Assembly: GCF_036924745.1 (NCBI RefSeq)
Contig: NZ_JAZHSD010000001.1
Coordinates: 5,890,001 to 5,954,000 of the forward strand
Source of the DNA: Bradyrhizobium sp. AZCC 1693
GTDB lineage: Bacteria > Pseudomonadota > Alphaproteobacteria > Rhizobiales > Xanthobacteraceae
Length of the DNA: 64,000 bases
Direction: 5' to 3'
Shown here: piece by piece, positions 26,756 to 37,735 of the stretch
How positions within the stretch are numbered: the first letter of the stretch is position 1
Layout of the letters: the number at the start of each line of letters is the position of its first letter
Program-made: the position numbers and the translations under genes
The notes under the pieces: generated by a model
Database searches by the model: none
What the model was told of the DNA's origin: nothing
Seen by the model: the letters and a program-made list of their open reading frames with translations, nothing else

Positions 26756-27918
26756 CGCCGCATGTGTTGACGCGCTCGCTCGATCGCAGCGCTTCCATCT
26801 TCATTCTGGTGGTCGCAGGCCTCGGCGTGCTGATCCCGCTGTCCAACCTGCTGCTGCCGGCCGGTTCGGCGCTACAGGTGCCGACCTATCTGGTCGCGCT
26901 GTTCGGGAAATACGCCTGCTACGCCATTCTCGCGCTCTCGATCGATTTGATCTGGGGCTATTGCGGCATTCTCTCGCTCGGCCACGGCGCGTTCTTCGCG
27001 CTCGGCGGCTACGCGATGGGCATGTACCTGATGCGCCAGATCGGCAGCCGCGGCGTCTACGGCAATCCGATCCTGCCCGATTTCATGGTGTTCCTGAACT
27101 ATCCAAGCCTGCCATGGTATTGGTACGGCTTCGACATGTTCTGGTTCGCGGCGCTGATGGTTCTTGTGGTGCCGGGCCTGCTGGCGTTCTGCTTCGGCTG
27201 GCTGGCGTTTCGATCGCGCGTCACCGGCGTCTATCTGTCGATCATCACGCAGGCGATGACCTACGCGTTGCTGCTGGCGTTCTTCCGCAACGATTTCGGG
27301 TTCGGCGGCAACAACGGCCTGACCGACTTCAAGGACATCCTTGGCTTCAACGTGCAGGCCGACGGCACCCGCGCGGCGTTGTTCGCGCTGAGTTGTCTGG
27401 CGCTGATCCTGGCCTTCCTGATCTGCCGGGCGGTGGTGACCTCGAAACTCGGCAAGGTCTTGATCGCGATCCGCGACGCCGAATCCCGCACGCGCTTCCT
27501 CGGCTACCGCGTCGAATCCTACAAGCTGTTCGTGTTCACGCTGTCCGCCTGCATGGCCGGCGTCGCCGGCGCGCTCTATGTCCCGCAGGTCGGCATCATC
27601 AACCCATCCGAATTCGCGCCGGGCAATTCCATCGAAGCGGTGATCTGGGTCGCCGTCGGCGGCCGCGGCACGCTGGTGGGAGCCGCGCTCGGCGCCGTCG
27701 TCGTCAACTACGCCAAAACATACTTTACCTCGGGCCCGCTGGCGCCGTACTGGCTGTTCATGCTGGGCGCGCTGTTCATCCTGGTGACGCTGCTGCTGCC
27801 GAAGGGCATCGTCGGCACCTTCACGGCGTGGCGCGAGTCTCGCAAGGAAACCGAAAAGGCCAACGCCGAAAGCGCCGATCTCGAAGACGGTGTCGGCGAA
27901 CCGAAACCGGCGGAGTGA
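26752..27918 (+). CDS. urtC: Urea ABC transporter permease UrtC
   Basis: This 388-residue LivM-type permease has about ten membrane helices. Typical segments are DLIWGYCGILSLGHGAFFAL (about residue 63), SRVTGVYLSIITQAMTYALL and GVAGALYVPQVGIINPSEFA. It forms the heteromeric channel with UrtB. The charged C-terminus (ETEKANAESADLEDGVGEP) is cytoplasmic. Start overlaps the urtB stop, showing translational coupling. Confidence 0.95.
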   Translation: MTPHVLTRSLDRSASIFILVVAGLGVLIPLSNLLLPAGSALQVPTYLVALFGKYACYAILALSIDLIWGYCGILSLGHGAFFALGGYAMGMYLMRQIGSRGVYGNPILPDFMVFLNYPSLPWYWYGFDMFWFAALMVLVVPGLLAFCFGWLAFRSRVTGVYLSIITQAMTYALLLAFFRNDFGFGGNNGLTDFKDILGFNVQADGTRAALFALSCLALILAFLICRAVVTSKLGKVLIAIRDAESRTRFLGYRVESYKLFVFTLSACMAGVAGALYVPQVGIINPSEFAPGNSIEAVIWVAVGGRGTLVGAALGAVVVNYAKTYFTSGPLAPYWLFMLGALFILVTLLLPKGIVGTFTAWRESRKETEKANAESADLEDGVGEPKPAE

Positions 27919-27922
27919 GCGC

Positions 27923-28684
27923 ATGAGTGTCATGGAGGGAAGGACCACTTCCGCGCTGCTCTATCTCGACGGCGTGCACGTCTCGTTCGACGGCTTTCAC
28001 GCCATCAACAACCTGTCGCTGACGCTCGAGCCCGGCGAGATGCGCGCCATCATCGGCCCGAATGGTGCCGGCAAGACCACGATGATGGACATCATCACCG
28101 GCAAGACCCGGCCGGACGAGGGCACGGTGCTGTTCGACGGCATCACCGACCTGACGCGGCTCGACGAGACCCGCATCGCCGAACTCGGCATCGGCCGAAA
28201 GTTCCAGAAGCCGACGGTGTTCGAGAGCCAGACCATCGAGGACAATCTGCTGCTGGCGCTCAATGTCGACCACAGCGTCAAGGGCACGCTGTTCTGGCGC
28301 GGCAGCCGGGACGAATCCGAGCGGATCGAGCGCGTGCTGGAAACCATCCGCCTGACCGACGCGCGCAATAGATTGGCCGGAAGCCTGTCGCACGGCCAGA
28401 AGCAGTGGCTCGAAATTGGCATGCTGCTGGCGCAGGATCCAAAGCTGCTCCTGGTCGACGAGCCGGTCGCCGGAATGACCGACGTCGAGACGCATCAGAC
28501 CGCGGAGCTGCTCAAGGAAATCAACAAGGAAAAGACGGTCATGGTGGTCGAGCACGACATGACCTTCGTGCGCGAACTTGGTGTCAAGGTCACCTGCCTG
28601 CATGAAGGCACGGTGCTGGCGGAAGGGACCATCGATCAGGTCTCGTCGAACGAGCGGGTGATTGAAGTGTATCTGGGGCGCTGA
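27923..28684 (+). CDS. urtD: Urea ABC transporter ATP-binding protein UrtD
   Basis: The protein is 253 residues from the ATG at 27923, four bases after the urtC stop. ABC signatures are Walker A GPNGAGKTT (about residue 47), LSHGQKQWLEIGMLL in place of the usual LSGGQ motif, and Walker B LLLVDEPVAGM. The H-loop is in VMVVEHDMTF. The LSHGQ variant is normal for UrtD. It energises urea import together with UrtE. Confidence 0.95.
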   Translation: MSVMEGRTTSALLYLDGVHVSFDGFHAINNLSLTLEPGEMRAIIGPNGAGKTTMMDIITGKTRPDEGTVLFDGITDLTRLDETRIAELGIGRKFQKPTVFESQTIEDNLLLALNVDHSVKGTLFWRGSRDESERIERVLETIRLTDARNRLAGSLSHGQKQWLEIGMLLAQDPKLLLVDEPVAGMTDVETHQTAELLKEINKEKTVMVVEHDMTFVRELGVKVTCLHEGTVLAEGTIDQVSSNERVIEVYLGR

Positions 28685-28687
28685 TCC

Positions 28688-29383
28688 ATGCTGAAGGTCG
28701 ACAATATCAGCCTCTACTATGGCGCAGCGCAGGCGCTGCGCGGCGTCTCGCTGTCCGCCGAGCCCGGCAAGGTGACATGCGTGCTCGGCCGCAACGGCGT
28801 CGGCAAGACCTCGCTGCTCCGCGCGATGGTCGGCCAATACCCGATCGCGGGCGGGTCGATCACGCTCGATGGTAACGACATCACCGGTCTCAAACCTTAC
28901 GAGCGCGCCCGGCGCGGCATCGGCTTCGTGCCGCAGGGCCGCGAGATCTTTCCGCTGCTGACGGTGGAGGAAAATCTCAAGACCGGTTTTGGCCCGCTCA
29001 AGCGTGAAGACCGCCACATCCCGGACGACGTGTTCTCGCTGTTTCCGGTGCTCAATTCGATGCTGGGACGGCGCGGCGGCGACCTCTCCGGCGGGCAGCA
29101 ACAACAATTGGCGATCGGCCGCGCGCTGGTGATGCGGCCGAAATTGTTGCTGCTTGATGAGCCGACCGAAGGCATCCAGCCCTCGATCATCAAGGACATC
29201 GGCCGCGCCATCACCTATCTGCGCAGCCTCGGCAACATGGCGATCGTGCTGGTCGAACAATATCTCGACTTTGCCTGCGAGCTCGGCGACAATTTTGCGG
29301 TCATGGACCGCGGCGCGGTGAAATATGCCTGCGACCGCGCCAACCTCGATCCCGCCGAGATCAGCCGCCAGATGGCGCTGTAA
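28688..29383 (+). CDS. urtE: Urea ABC transporter ATP-binding protein UrtE
   Basis: This 231-residue LivF-like ATPase has Walker A GRNGVGKTS (about residue 36), signature LSGGQQQQLAIGRAL and Walker B LLLLDEPTEGIQ. RYERARRGIGFVPQGREIFP-type sequence around residue 75 matches UrtE. It starts three bases after urtD and is the last urt gene; ureD follows after 31 bp, so urea uptake and urease are very probably one transcript. Confidence 0.95.
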   Translation: MLKVDNISLYYGAAQALRGVSLSAEPGKVTCVLGRNGVGKTSLLRAMVGQYPIAGGSITLDGNDITGLKPYERARRGIGFVPQGREIFPLLTVEENLKTGFGPLKREDRHIPDDVFSLFPVLNSMLGRRGGDLSGGQQQQLAIGRALVMRPKLLLLDEPTEGIQPSIIKDIGRAITYLRSLGNMAIVLVEQYLDFACELGDNFAVMDRGAVKYACDRANLDPAEISRQMAL

Positions 29384-29414
29384 GGCCGTATCGGGCGTTG
29401 CGTTTGGGGGTGGG

Positions 29415-30251
29415 ATGCGGACCGATAGCACGCGCGCGAGTTCAGCGACGTTCGCGGCCAACCGCGCCCAGGGCGCGGTCAGGTTCGGCGTGCATCTGCA
29501 GGATGGCGTCACCCGCCGCGGCGACTTGCATGAATCCGGCTCGCTGCGCGTGCGTTTTCCTTCCCCTGAGCAAGAGGGGCTGTCGGGTGTGTTCGTCAAC
29601 ACGGCTGGCGGCATTGCCGGAGGCGACCGTTTCGATATCGATATCGCGGCAGGCGAAGGGACGCGGCTGACGCTGACGACGGCGGCTGCCGAGAAGGTCT
29701 ATCGCGCGCCGGGTGCAGCTGCCCAGCTCAGCATCGCCCTGAAGGCAAAGAGCGGCGCACACCTCGCCTGGTTGCCGCAGGAGACTATCCTGTTCGACCG
29801 CGCGCGAATTGTCAGGCGCATCGATATCGACCTTGCCGAAGACGCTTCACTCCTGCTCTGCGAAATTGTGGTGTTCGGCCGCGCGGCAATGGGCGAAAAG
29901 ATGCTGCACGGCGAGTTCATCGACCGCTGGCGCCTGCGCCGCGGCGGAAAGCTCGTGTTCGCGGAAACCGTCCGGCTCGACGGCGACATCGGCGAAAAGC
30001 TGGCGCGGCCGGCGATTGCCAACGGCGGCGTCGCCATCGGCACCGCGCTGATCGTGCCCGGCGATGAGGCGCTGGTGCAGCGGATCCGCGAAGCGTGCGG
30101 GACGTTCGGCGGCGAGGTCGGCATCTCCTCATGGAATGGATTTGCAATGGCCCGTTTCTGTGCCCAAGATGCGGCCCGGCTCCGCGCCGATATGATGGCT
30201 GTGCTCGGCCGCGCCAGCGGCGTGGCGCTACCCCGGCTATGGCTCAACTAG
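29415..30251 (+). CDS. ureD: Urease accessory protein UreD (UreH)
   Basis: The protein is 278 residues from the ATG at 29415, preceded by GGGGGTGGG. UreD features are [20 protein letters not shown] (about residue 57), [15 protein letters not shown] and [14 protein letters not shown]. UreD binds apo-urease and, with UreF and UreG, forms the complex that delivers nickel. It begins the ureDABC segment and is followed 24 bp later by ureA. Confidence 0.93.
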   Translation: MRTDSTRASSATFAANRAQGAVRFGVHLQDGVTRRGDLHESGSLRVRFPSPEQEGLSGVFVNTAGGIAGGDRFDIDIAAGEGTRLTLTTAAAEKVYRAPGAAAQLSIALKAKSGAHLAWLPQETILFDRARIVRRIDIDLAEDASLLLCEIVVFGRAAMGEKMLHGEFIDRWRLRRGGKLVFAETVRLDGDIGEKLARPAIANGGVAIGTALIVPGDEALVQRIREACGTFGGEVGISSWNGFAMARFCAQDAARLRADMMAVLGRASGVALPRLWLN

Positions 30252-30274
30252 TCTTCAACCACCCGAGTGCCCGC

Positions 30275-30577
30275 ATGAATCTCTCTCCCCGCGAAAAGGA
30301 CAAGCTCTTGATCTCGATGGCGGCCATGGTGGCGCGCCGCAGGCTCGAGCGCGGCGTCAAGCTCAACCACCCCGAGGCGATCGCCATCATCTCCGACTTC
30401 ATCGTCGAGGGCGCGCGCGACGGCCGCACGGTGGCCGAGTTGATGCAATCAGGCGCGCAGGTCATCACCCGCGCGCAGTGCATGGACGGCATCCCGGAGA
30501 TGATCCATGACATCCAGGTCGAGGCGACGTTTCCGGATGGCACAAAACTCGTCACCGTCCATGAGCCGATCCGATGA
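30275..30577 (+). CDS. ureA: Urease gamma subunit
   Basis: This 100-residue protein starts [13 protein letters not shown] and carries [20 protein letters not shown] and [20 protein letters not shown], characteristic of UreA. The start at 30275 is chosen over longer frames because all known UreA proteins begin at this motif. It forms the (alpha-beta-gamma)3 urease with UreB and UreC. Confidence 0.97.
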   Translation: MNLSPREKDKLLISMAAMVARRRLERGVKLNHPEAIAIISDFIVEGARDGRTVAELMQSGAQVITRAQCMDGIPEMIHDIQVEATFPDGTKLVTVHEPIR

Positions 30578-30601
30578 GACGCGCGAAGCTCTCTAGTTCT
30601 T

Positions 30602-30687
30602 CGTCATGCCCGGGCTTGACCCGGGCATCCACGCCCTTCGTGCCCGGTGCCAAGACGTGGATGGCCGGGACAAGCCCGGCCATGACG
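30602..30687. repeat. Palindromic intergenic repeat between ureA and ureB
   Basis: The element begins with CGTCATGCCCGGGCTTGACC and ends with GACAAGCCCGGCCATGACG, so its ends are near inverted copies. Each half also contains its own small hairpin (CCCGGGCTTGACCCGGG and GGCCGGGACAAGCCCGGCC). It is of the type scattered through bradyrhizobial genomes. Here it sits within an operon, so it is transcribed. Confidence 0.85.
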
Positions 30688-30713
30688 CCGTGGTGTATTG
30701 CGAGGTAACAAAA

Positions 30714-31015
30714 ATGATCCCCGGCGAACGCTTCATCAAGGACGGCGACATCGAACTCAATGCCGGCCGCAAGACAGTGACACTCACCGTCGCCAACACC
30801 GGCGACCGCCCGATCCAGGTCGGCTCGCACTACCATTTCTTCGAAACCAATCCCGCGCTGAAATTCGACCGCAAGAAATCCCGCGGCATGCGGCTCGACA
30901 TCGCCGCCGGCACCGCCGTGCGCTTCGAGCCCGGCCAGACCCGCGACGTGCAACTCGTGGCGCTGGCCGGCAAGCGCGTCATCTACGGTTTTCGCGGCGA
31001 GGTGCAGGGGAAACT

Positions 31016-31019
<4 letters not shown>
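30714..31019 (+). CDS. ureB: Urease beta subunit
   Basis: This 101-residue protein has MIPGE at the start and the UreB hallmark [18 protein letters not shown] (about residues 36-53), then [18 protein letters not shown] and [14 protein letters not shown]. Its stop overlaps the ureC start by three bases. It is a structural subunit of urease. Confidence 0.97.
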
Positions 31020-32731
<1,712 letters not shown>

Positions 32732-32776
32732 GGTCGTTTCCGGAACTCAAGCCAAACAAAAGTCCGGGAGGATCTA

Positions 32777-33076
32777 GTGATTTACGTCGTTGCCACGCTG
32801 ACCGTGAAGCCTGAAACGCGCGCCGAATTCATTGCGGCGGCCACTGCCTGCATCAAGGAAACCCGGAAAGAGCCGGGCAACATCGCCTATGATCTGCATG
32901 AAAGCGTCACCGATCCCTCCAAGATGGTGTTCGTCGAGCAGTGGGAAAATGCCGAAGCGCTGGTGCCGCATCGTGGCGCCGAACACATGAAGACGTTCGG
33001 CCGGGTCGCCGTGAAATGCATGTCGGCGCCGCCGAAGATCGAAGTGATCACGCCCGAAAAGGTCGACGTCCGCTAA
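32777..33076 (+). CDS. Antibiotic-biosynthesis-monooxygenase (ABM) domain protein, copy 1
   Basis: This 99-residue protein starts at a GTG with GGGAGG seven bases upstream. It has the ferredoxin-like ABM fold pattern: VATLTVKPETRAEFIAA, EPGNIAYDLHES and VEQWENAEALVPH. These small dimeric proteins are usually quinol monooxygenases or similar oxygenases. It lies between ureC and ureE, followed 25 bp later by a paralogue. A direct role in urease maturation is not known. Confidence 0.88.
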   Translation: MIYVVATLTVKPETRAEFIAAATACIKETRKEPGNIAYDLHESVTDPSKMVFVEQWENAEALVPHRGAEHMKTFGRVAVKCMSAPPKIEVITPEKVDVR

Positions 33077-33101
33077 TCAAGAAAAACAAGGGATAAAACT
33101 C

Positions 33102-33401
33102 ATGATCTACGTCATCGCCACCACGCCGATGAAGCCGGAAAACAAGGATGACTTCATCAAGGGGCACAAGGCCTGTACCGCCGAAACGCTCAAGGAGAAG
33201 GGCTGCATCTCCTATGACGGCCATGTCAGCGTGAATGATCCCAACCTGTATGTGGTGGTGGAGCGCTGGGAGACCCGCGACGACCTCAACGCGCATGGCC
33301 GCGCGCCCCATATGAAGGTGTGGCGGGAATATTCCTCGCAGATGAAGACGGCGCCGACAGTGATCGAGATCATCAGCGACGGCAAGGTGGAGAAGTTCTG
33401 A
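33102..33401 (+). CDS. ABM domain protein, copy 2
   Basis: This 99-residue paralogue of the preceding gene has the same length and layout ([43 protein letters not shown]). An AAAACAAGGG ribosome-binding region precedes the ATG. Identity with copy 1 is moderate, so the duplication is not recent. It may act as a pair with copy 1; function in the urease cluster is unknown. Confidence 0.88.
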   Translation: MIYVIATTPMKPENKDDFIKGHKACTAETLKEKGCISYDGHVSVNDPNLYVVVERWETRDDLNAHGRAPHMKVWREYSSQMKTAPTVIEIISDGKVEKF

Positions 33402-33410
33402 ACAAAGCGT

Positions 33411-33458
33411 TTTCAAGCGAAGTGGGAACCGGTTCGCGTGAAGAAAACGCGTCAAAAT
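33411..33458. repeat. Dispersed intergenic repeat, GGAACCGGTTCGCGTG type
   Basis: The segment from GCGTTTTCAAGCGAAG through GGGAACCGGTTCGCGTG to AAAACGCGTCAAAA is nearly the same as 45802-45853 and occurs in reverse orientation near 16650-16695. It lies between the second ABM gene and ureE. Confidence 0.85.
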
Positions 33459-33469
33459 ATAGGGCTCTT

Positions 33470-34081
33470 ATGATCCGCGCGACGCAAGTCCTCGGCCAGC
33501 ACCGCTGGACGCAATCGGCAGCCGATACCGTCGTGCTCGATTTCGATGATCGTCATCGGCGGCGGATGGCGATGACGGGCACGCGTGGGCTGGAATTCCT
33601 GCTCGATCTGGAGAACGCCGTTGCGCTGCGCGGTGGCGACGCGCTGGTGCTGGAAGACGGAAGGCTGATCGAGGTGGTCGCGGCCGCCGAGCCGCTGGTC
33701 GAGATCAGGGGCGCCGATCCGCTGCATCTGGTCCGGGTCGCTTGGCATCTCGGCAACCGCCATCTGCCGACCCAGATCATGCCGAAAGGCCTGCGTATCC
33801 GCAGGGATCACGTCATCGAGGCGATGGTGAAAGGTCTGGGCGCGCGCATCATCGAGATCGAGGCGCCGTTCGATCCTGAGGGCGGGGCGTACGCGCAGGC
33901 GGCGCATGATCATGCCGCGCATGATCATGGCCATCATCATCACGGCGGTCACGATCATCACAGTGATCACGATCACCACGGTGATGACCATCATCATGAC
34001 CACCACCACCATCACCACGACGAACATTGCGACCACGATCATCACCACCACGATCACTCCCATGCTCATGACCACAAGTGA
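33470..34081 (+). CDS. ureE: Urease accessory nickel metallochaperone UreE with long His-rich tail
   Basis: The protein is 203 residues from the ATG at 33470. The core has the UreE peptide-binding and metal domains, with [19 protein letters not shown] (about residues 84-102) carrying the conserved metal-site His. The last 60 residues contain 33 His plus many Asp, one Cys among them. Many UreE proteins have His tails, but this one is long. UreE hands nickel to UreG for urease activation. The tail coding region overlaps the ureF start by 14 bp. Confidence 0.95.
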   Translation: MIRATQVLGQHRWTQSAADTVVLDFDDRHRRRMAMTGTRGLEFLLDLENAVALRGGDALVLEDGRLIEVVAAAEPLVEIRGADPLHLVRVAWHLGNRHLPTQIMPKGLRIRRDHVIEAMVKGLGARIIEIEAPFDPEGGAYAQAAHDHAAHDHGHHHHGGHDHHSDHDHHGDDHHHDHHHHHHDEHCDHDHHHHDHSHAHDHK

Positions 34082-34799
34082 GCCCGCGCCGAGCGAGGCG
34101 GGCAGCGGAATGAATGCGGATGAGGCGGCGGCGCTGTACCGGATGATGACCTGGCTGTCGCCATCCTTTCCGGTCGGCGCCTTCTCCTATTCCAGCGGCA
34201 TCGAATGGGCGGTGGAGGCGGGCGACATCACGGGTGCCGCGTCGCTGCGCGACTGGCTGGCCGCGATGCTCGGCGATGGCTCGGGCTTCTGCGACGCTGT
34301 GTTCCTGGCGCAGGCGCATCGCGCCGCATCGGCGCGGGACGAGATCGCCTTGTGCGAGATTGCCGAACTCGCGGCCGCGTTCGTGCCCTCGCGCGAGCGC
34401 CAGCTCGAGACCTCGACGCAGGGCCGCGCCTTCATCGAGATCGCACGCTCGGCCTGGGCCTGCGACGGGCTCGACGGCATGATCGCCGCTTGCGGCGGGG
34501 CTATGGTTTATCCCGTCGCGGTCGGAATCGTCAGCGCGGCGCACGCCGTTCCGCTGGCGCCGGCGATGCACGCTTTCCTGCATGCCGTGGTGTCGAACTG
34601 GATTTCCGCCGGCGCCCGGCTGGTGCCGCTCGGGCAAACCGACAGCCAGCGCATTCTCGCAAGCCTCGAAGCCGAAGTCGCCGCCACCGCCAGCCGCGCG
34701 CTCACGGCTTCGCTCGACGATCTCGGAAGCGTCACCTTCCGCGCCGATCTCGCCAGCCTGCGCCACGAAACGCAGTATACGCGGCTGTTCCGGTCATGA
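34068..34799 (+). CDS. ureF: Urease accessory protein UreF
   Basis: The ATG at 34068 (protein starting MTTSEPAP, 243 residues) is preferred; 34110 (MNADEA) is a good alternative. Longer upstream readings are only the shifted frame of the UreE His codons. UreF features are [34 protein letters not shown] and [18 protein letters not shown]. UreF joins UreD and UreG on apo-urease and controls the GTPase step. Confidence 0.92.
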   Translation: MTTSEPAPSEAGSGMNADEAAALYRMMTWLSPSFPVGAFSYSSGIEWAVEAGDITGAASLRDWLAAMLGDGSGFCDAVFLAQAHRAASARDEIALCEIAELAAAFVPSRERQLETSTQGRAFIEIARSAWACDGLDGMIAACGGAMVYPVAVGIVSAAHAVPLAPAMHAFLHAVVSNWISAGARLVPLGQTDSQRILASLEAEVAATASRALTASLDDLGSVTFRADLASLRHETQYTRLFRS

Positions 34800-34814
34800 T
34801 GGGACACGCCCTCA

Positions 34815-34951
34815 CGTCGTCCCTGCGAACGCAGGGACCCATAACCACCGGCTTCGGTTGTTACAAACGGCGTCGACAGTTCTGCCTTATTGATAGATCA
34901 CGGTATGGGTCCCTGCGCCCGTGCGCAATTGCGCACTAGGCAGGGACGACG
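34815..34951. repeat. Inverted-repeat element between ureF and ureG
   Basis: About 137 bp bounded by CGTCGTCCCTGCG...GCAGGGACCC and GGGTCCCTGCG...CAGGGACGACG, forming a nested inverted repeat. Inside the right arm is the 17-bp palindromic segment GTGCGCAATTGCGCACT (34921-34937), which recurs at 46683-46699. The centre has no coding potential. It resembles a miniature inverted-repeat element and lies within the urease transcript. Confidence 0.83.
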
Positions 34952-34972
34952 AAAACAGAGAGAGCTGCGCAA

Positions 34973-35611
<639 letters not shown>

Positions 35612-35900
35612 GCCAGGATAAAGGCAAACGGCCGAGCCAGGCGGATAAGCGGCCGGACAAGCCGTCAGGCGAGCGGTCGGGCTGGGCGGTGCGTTAACAT
35701 TAATATTCGCTCGGCCCCGTAGCCCTCGGATTTGCTCGCCCTCGCTGGAACCAAATCGGCACTGTCAGATTATCAACCTCTGGCCCCGCCAAATCAGCGT
35801 TAACGGCGGCCGTGTTGTTTACCTCGCTGCCAACCTGTCAGTTGCGTGCTGATGAACGCTCCGTCATATTCGCTGCGGTTGGCCTTCGCGCTATTGCCAT

Positions 35901-37631
35901 GTGTCTCTGCCCCGGCAGACCCAAAGATGCTTCCGATACGTCTTCGCCAACACGTCATTCCCGAGTAAACGAGTGGTTCGGCTGGGCTTCATTATCGGCT
36001 TCATCGCACTGATCGGAATTCTGCTCTCCGGTCTCGCGGCCTATCGCGTCCACGACCAGGAACTGGCGATCGACGGCATCGCGCTTTCGCGCGCGATCGA
36101 TGTCCATGCCAGCCTGGTGCAGGACCGGTTGACCGAGCGCGAGTTGCTCGCACGCGTTGCATCCGGATTGTTTCGCGCGCCGTCGGCGGTGAAGGCCAAT
36201 ATGCTGCAGCCGCTACGGTCGGCGATCTATGCCTTCAAGACCGATTTCGTGATCGCGAATTGGATCGCGCGACTCAAGCCCGGCGATCTGGTCGTGGCGC
36301 AGGCGGAGCTGAAGAGCGCCGGCTTCACCAATCCGACGATCCGCGATTTTGACGACAAGCCGCTCGACATCAAGGCGATCGACAAGCCGCTCGACGTCCT
36401 GATGGACCTCGAACCGCGCAGCGCGGATACGCTGGGCTTTCCGGGCCGCGCCTACGACCGGCATTCGGTGATCGGGCCGATGCTGGCGAAGGCGGCGGAG
36501 ACCGGCAAGCCGGTGGCGTCGGACCCTATACCGCTGCTGCGGAAGAACGGGCCGATCGGCATCGTGCTGGCCTCCGCCATTCTGAAGGAAGGCAGCGCGG
36601 AGCCGGCCGGCTTCGTTACCTTTTCCTACGAACTGGCGCCGCTGATGCTGACCAACGACGACCGCTCGCTGTTTTCGGTGGTGCTGAAGGACCCCGATGA
36701 CGCCAGCGACGAATATGTCGCCAACGACCAGGGCGTCATCACCTTGCGGGAGGTGAGGCAGGGCGATCCGTTGCCGTCGGTGGTCCGGACGGTGACGTTC
36801 GGCGGCCGCGACTGGTCGCTCGGCTACTACGCCAAGAACAACGCCGTACAGCGCGCGCAGCAGACGGCGATCATCGTGGCGGCCATCGGCTTCGCGCTCA
36901 CCGGCATCGTCTGCGGCCTGTTCGGCTATGTCGCCTACAATAATCTGCGGCTCAGCCGCGAGATCCAGGTCCGCATCGGTTTCGAGCGGCGGTTGACCGC
37001 CGTCATCGACGAGCTCAACCACCGGGTCAAGAACATCCTCGCCGTGATCCAGTCGATCGTGACGCGCACGCTGCGCCACGGCTCCGACATGGATGTGTCG
37101 CGCGAGCTTCTGATCGGCCGCATCCATGCGATGTCGAACGTGGTGACGCTGCTCAGCGAAAGCCAGTGGCAGGGCGTCAAGCTCCGCGGGTTGTTCGAGT
37201 CGCGCGCGATCCCCCATGCCGACCGCATCGTGGTCAACGGTCCGGATATCGCCGTCAGCGCGCGCGCCGCGCAATCGCTCTCGCTGTTGTTCTTCGAACT
37301 GGCGTCGCATTCCGACGAGGGTCTGTCGCTGGTCGGCAAGCACCCGCACATCGTCGCCAACTGGGAAATCTCGGGCGAGGAGCCGGACACGGTCTTTCAT
37401 TTCCGCTGGGAAGAGTTCAACACCAGCGCGGCGACCCGGCGCGAAGATTCGGATTTCGGCCTCATCCTGCTCGACCGCGTCGCGCCCGAAGCGCTCGGCG
37501 GCACCGCGAAGCGCTACTTCACCGACGTCAGCTACGTCTACGAACTCACCGCGCCGATGGTCACCGTCGTCGACATGACCGAGCGCGACCGCACCGAGCA
37601 GATTTCCGCACCGGTGCGGCCGGTGAGGTAG
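35901..37631 (+). CDS. CHASE-domain HWE-type sensor histidine kinase beside the GSR genes
   Basis: The protein is 576 residues from the GTG at 35901; a GTG at 35973 would give a shorter N-terminus. A membrane helix (LGFIIGFIALIGILLSGLAA) is followed by a CHASE-like sensor domain (about 50-310), a second helix (IIVAAIGFALTGIVCGLFGY) and the HWE dimerisation/H box DELNHRVKNILAVIQSIV with the phospho-acceptor His. The ATP-binding part departs from the family: the usual HELATNAAKYGAL box reads FELASHSDEGLSL, losing the conserved Asn. It is convergent with ecfG and close to phyR, so it is a candidate PhyR kinase or a regulator lacking catalysis. Confidence 0.87.
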   Translation: MSLPRQTQRCFRYVFANTSFPSKRVVRLGFIIGFIALIGILLSGLAAYRVHDQELAIDGIALSRAIDVHASLVQDRLTERELLARVASGLFRAPSAVKANMLQPLRSAIYAFKTDFVIANWIARLKPGDLVVAQAELKSAGFTNPTIRDFDDKPLDIKAIDKPLDVLMDLEPRSADTLGFPGRAYDRHSVIGPMLAKAAETGKPVASDPIPLLRKNGPIGIVLASAILKEGSAEPAGFVTFSYELAPLMLTNDDRSLFSVVLKDPDDASDEYVANDQGVITLREVRQGDPLPSVVRTVTFGGRDWSLGYYAKNNAVQRAQQTAIIVAAIGFALTGIVCGLFGYVAYNNLRLSREIQVRIGFERRLTAVIDELNHRVKNILAVIQSIVTRTLRHGSDMDVSRELLIGRIHAMSNVVTLLSESQWQGVKLRGLFESRAIPHADRIVVNGPDIAVSARAAQSLSLLFFELASHSDEGLSLVGKHPHIVANWEISGEEPDTVFHFRWEEFNTSAATRREDSDFGLILLDRVAPEALGGTAKRYFTDVSYVYELTAPMVTVVDMTERDRTEQISAPVRPVR

Positions 37632-37687
37632 CACACACTCTTTCCACAACACATAAATCGTGGGGCGGGCAAACGGCGACGAAACAA

Positions 37688-37714
37688 AAAAGGCGGCCAC
37701 GCGGGCCGCCTTTT
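37688..37714. terminator. Bidirectional terminator between the kinase and ecfG
   Basis: AAAAGGCGGCC pairs with GGCCGCCTTTT around a short loop, with A-run and T-run flanks on both strands. It lies between the convergent ends of the kinase gene (37631) and ecfG (37736). Confidence 0.9.
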
Positions 37715-37735
37715 CGTGTCATTGCGATAGCGTCA

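Noticed and set aside
33906..34067. N-terminal extension of UreF rich in Ile, Thr and Met
   Set aside because: It is the shifted frame of the UreE His/Asp codons (CAC/CAT/GAT runs) and has no relation to UreF proteins.
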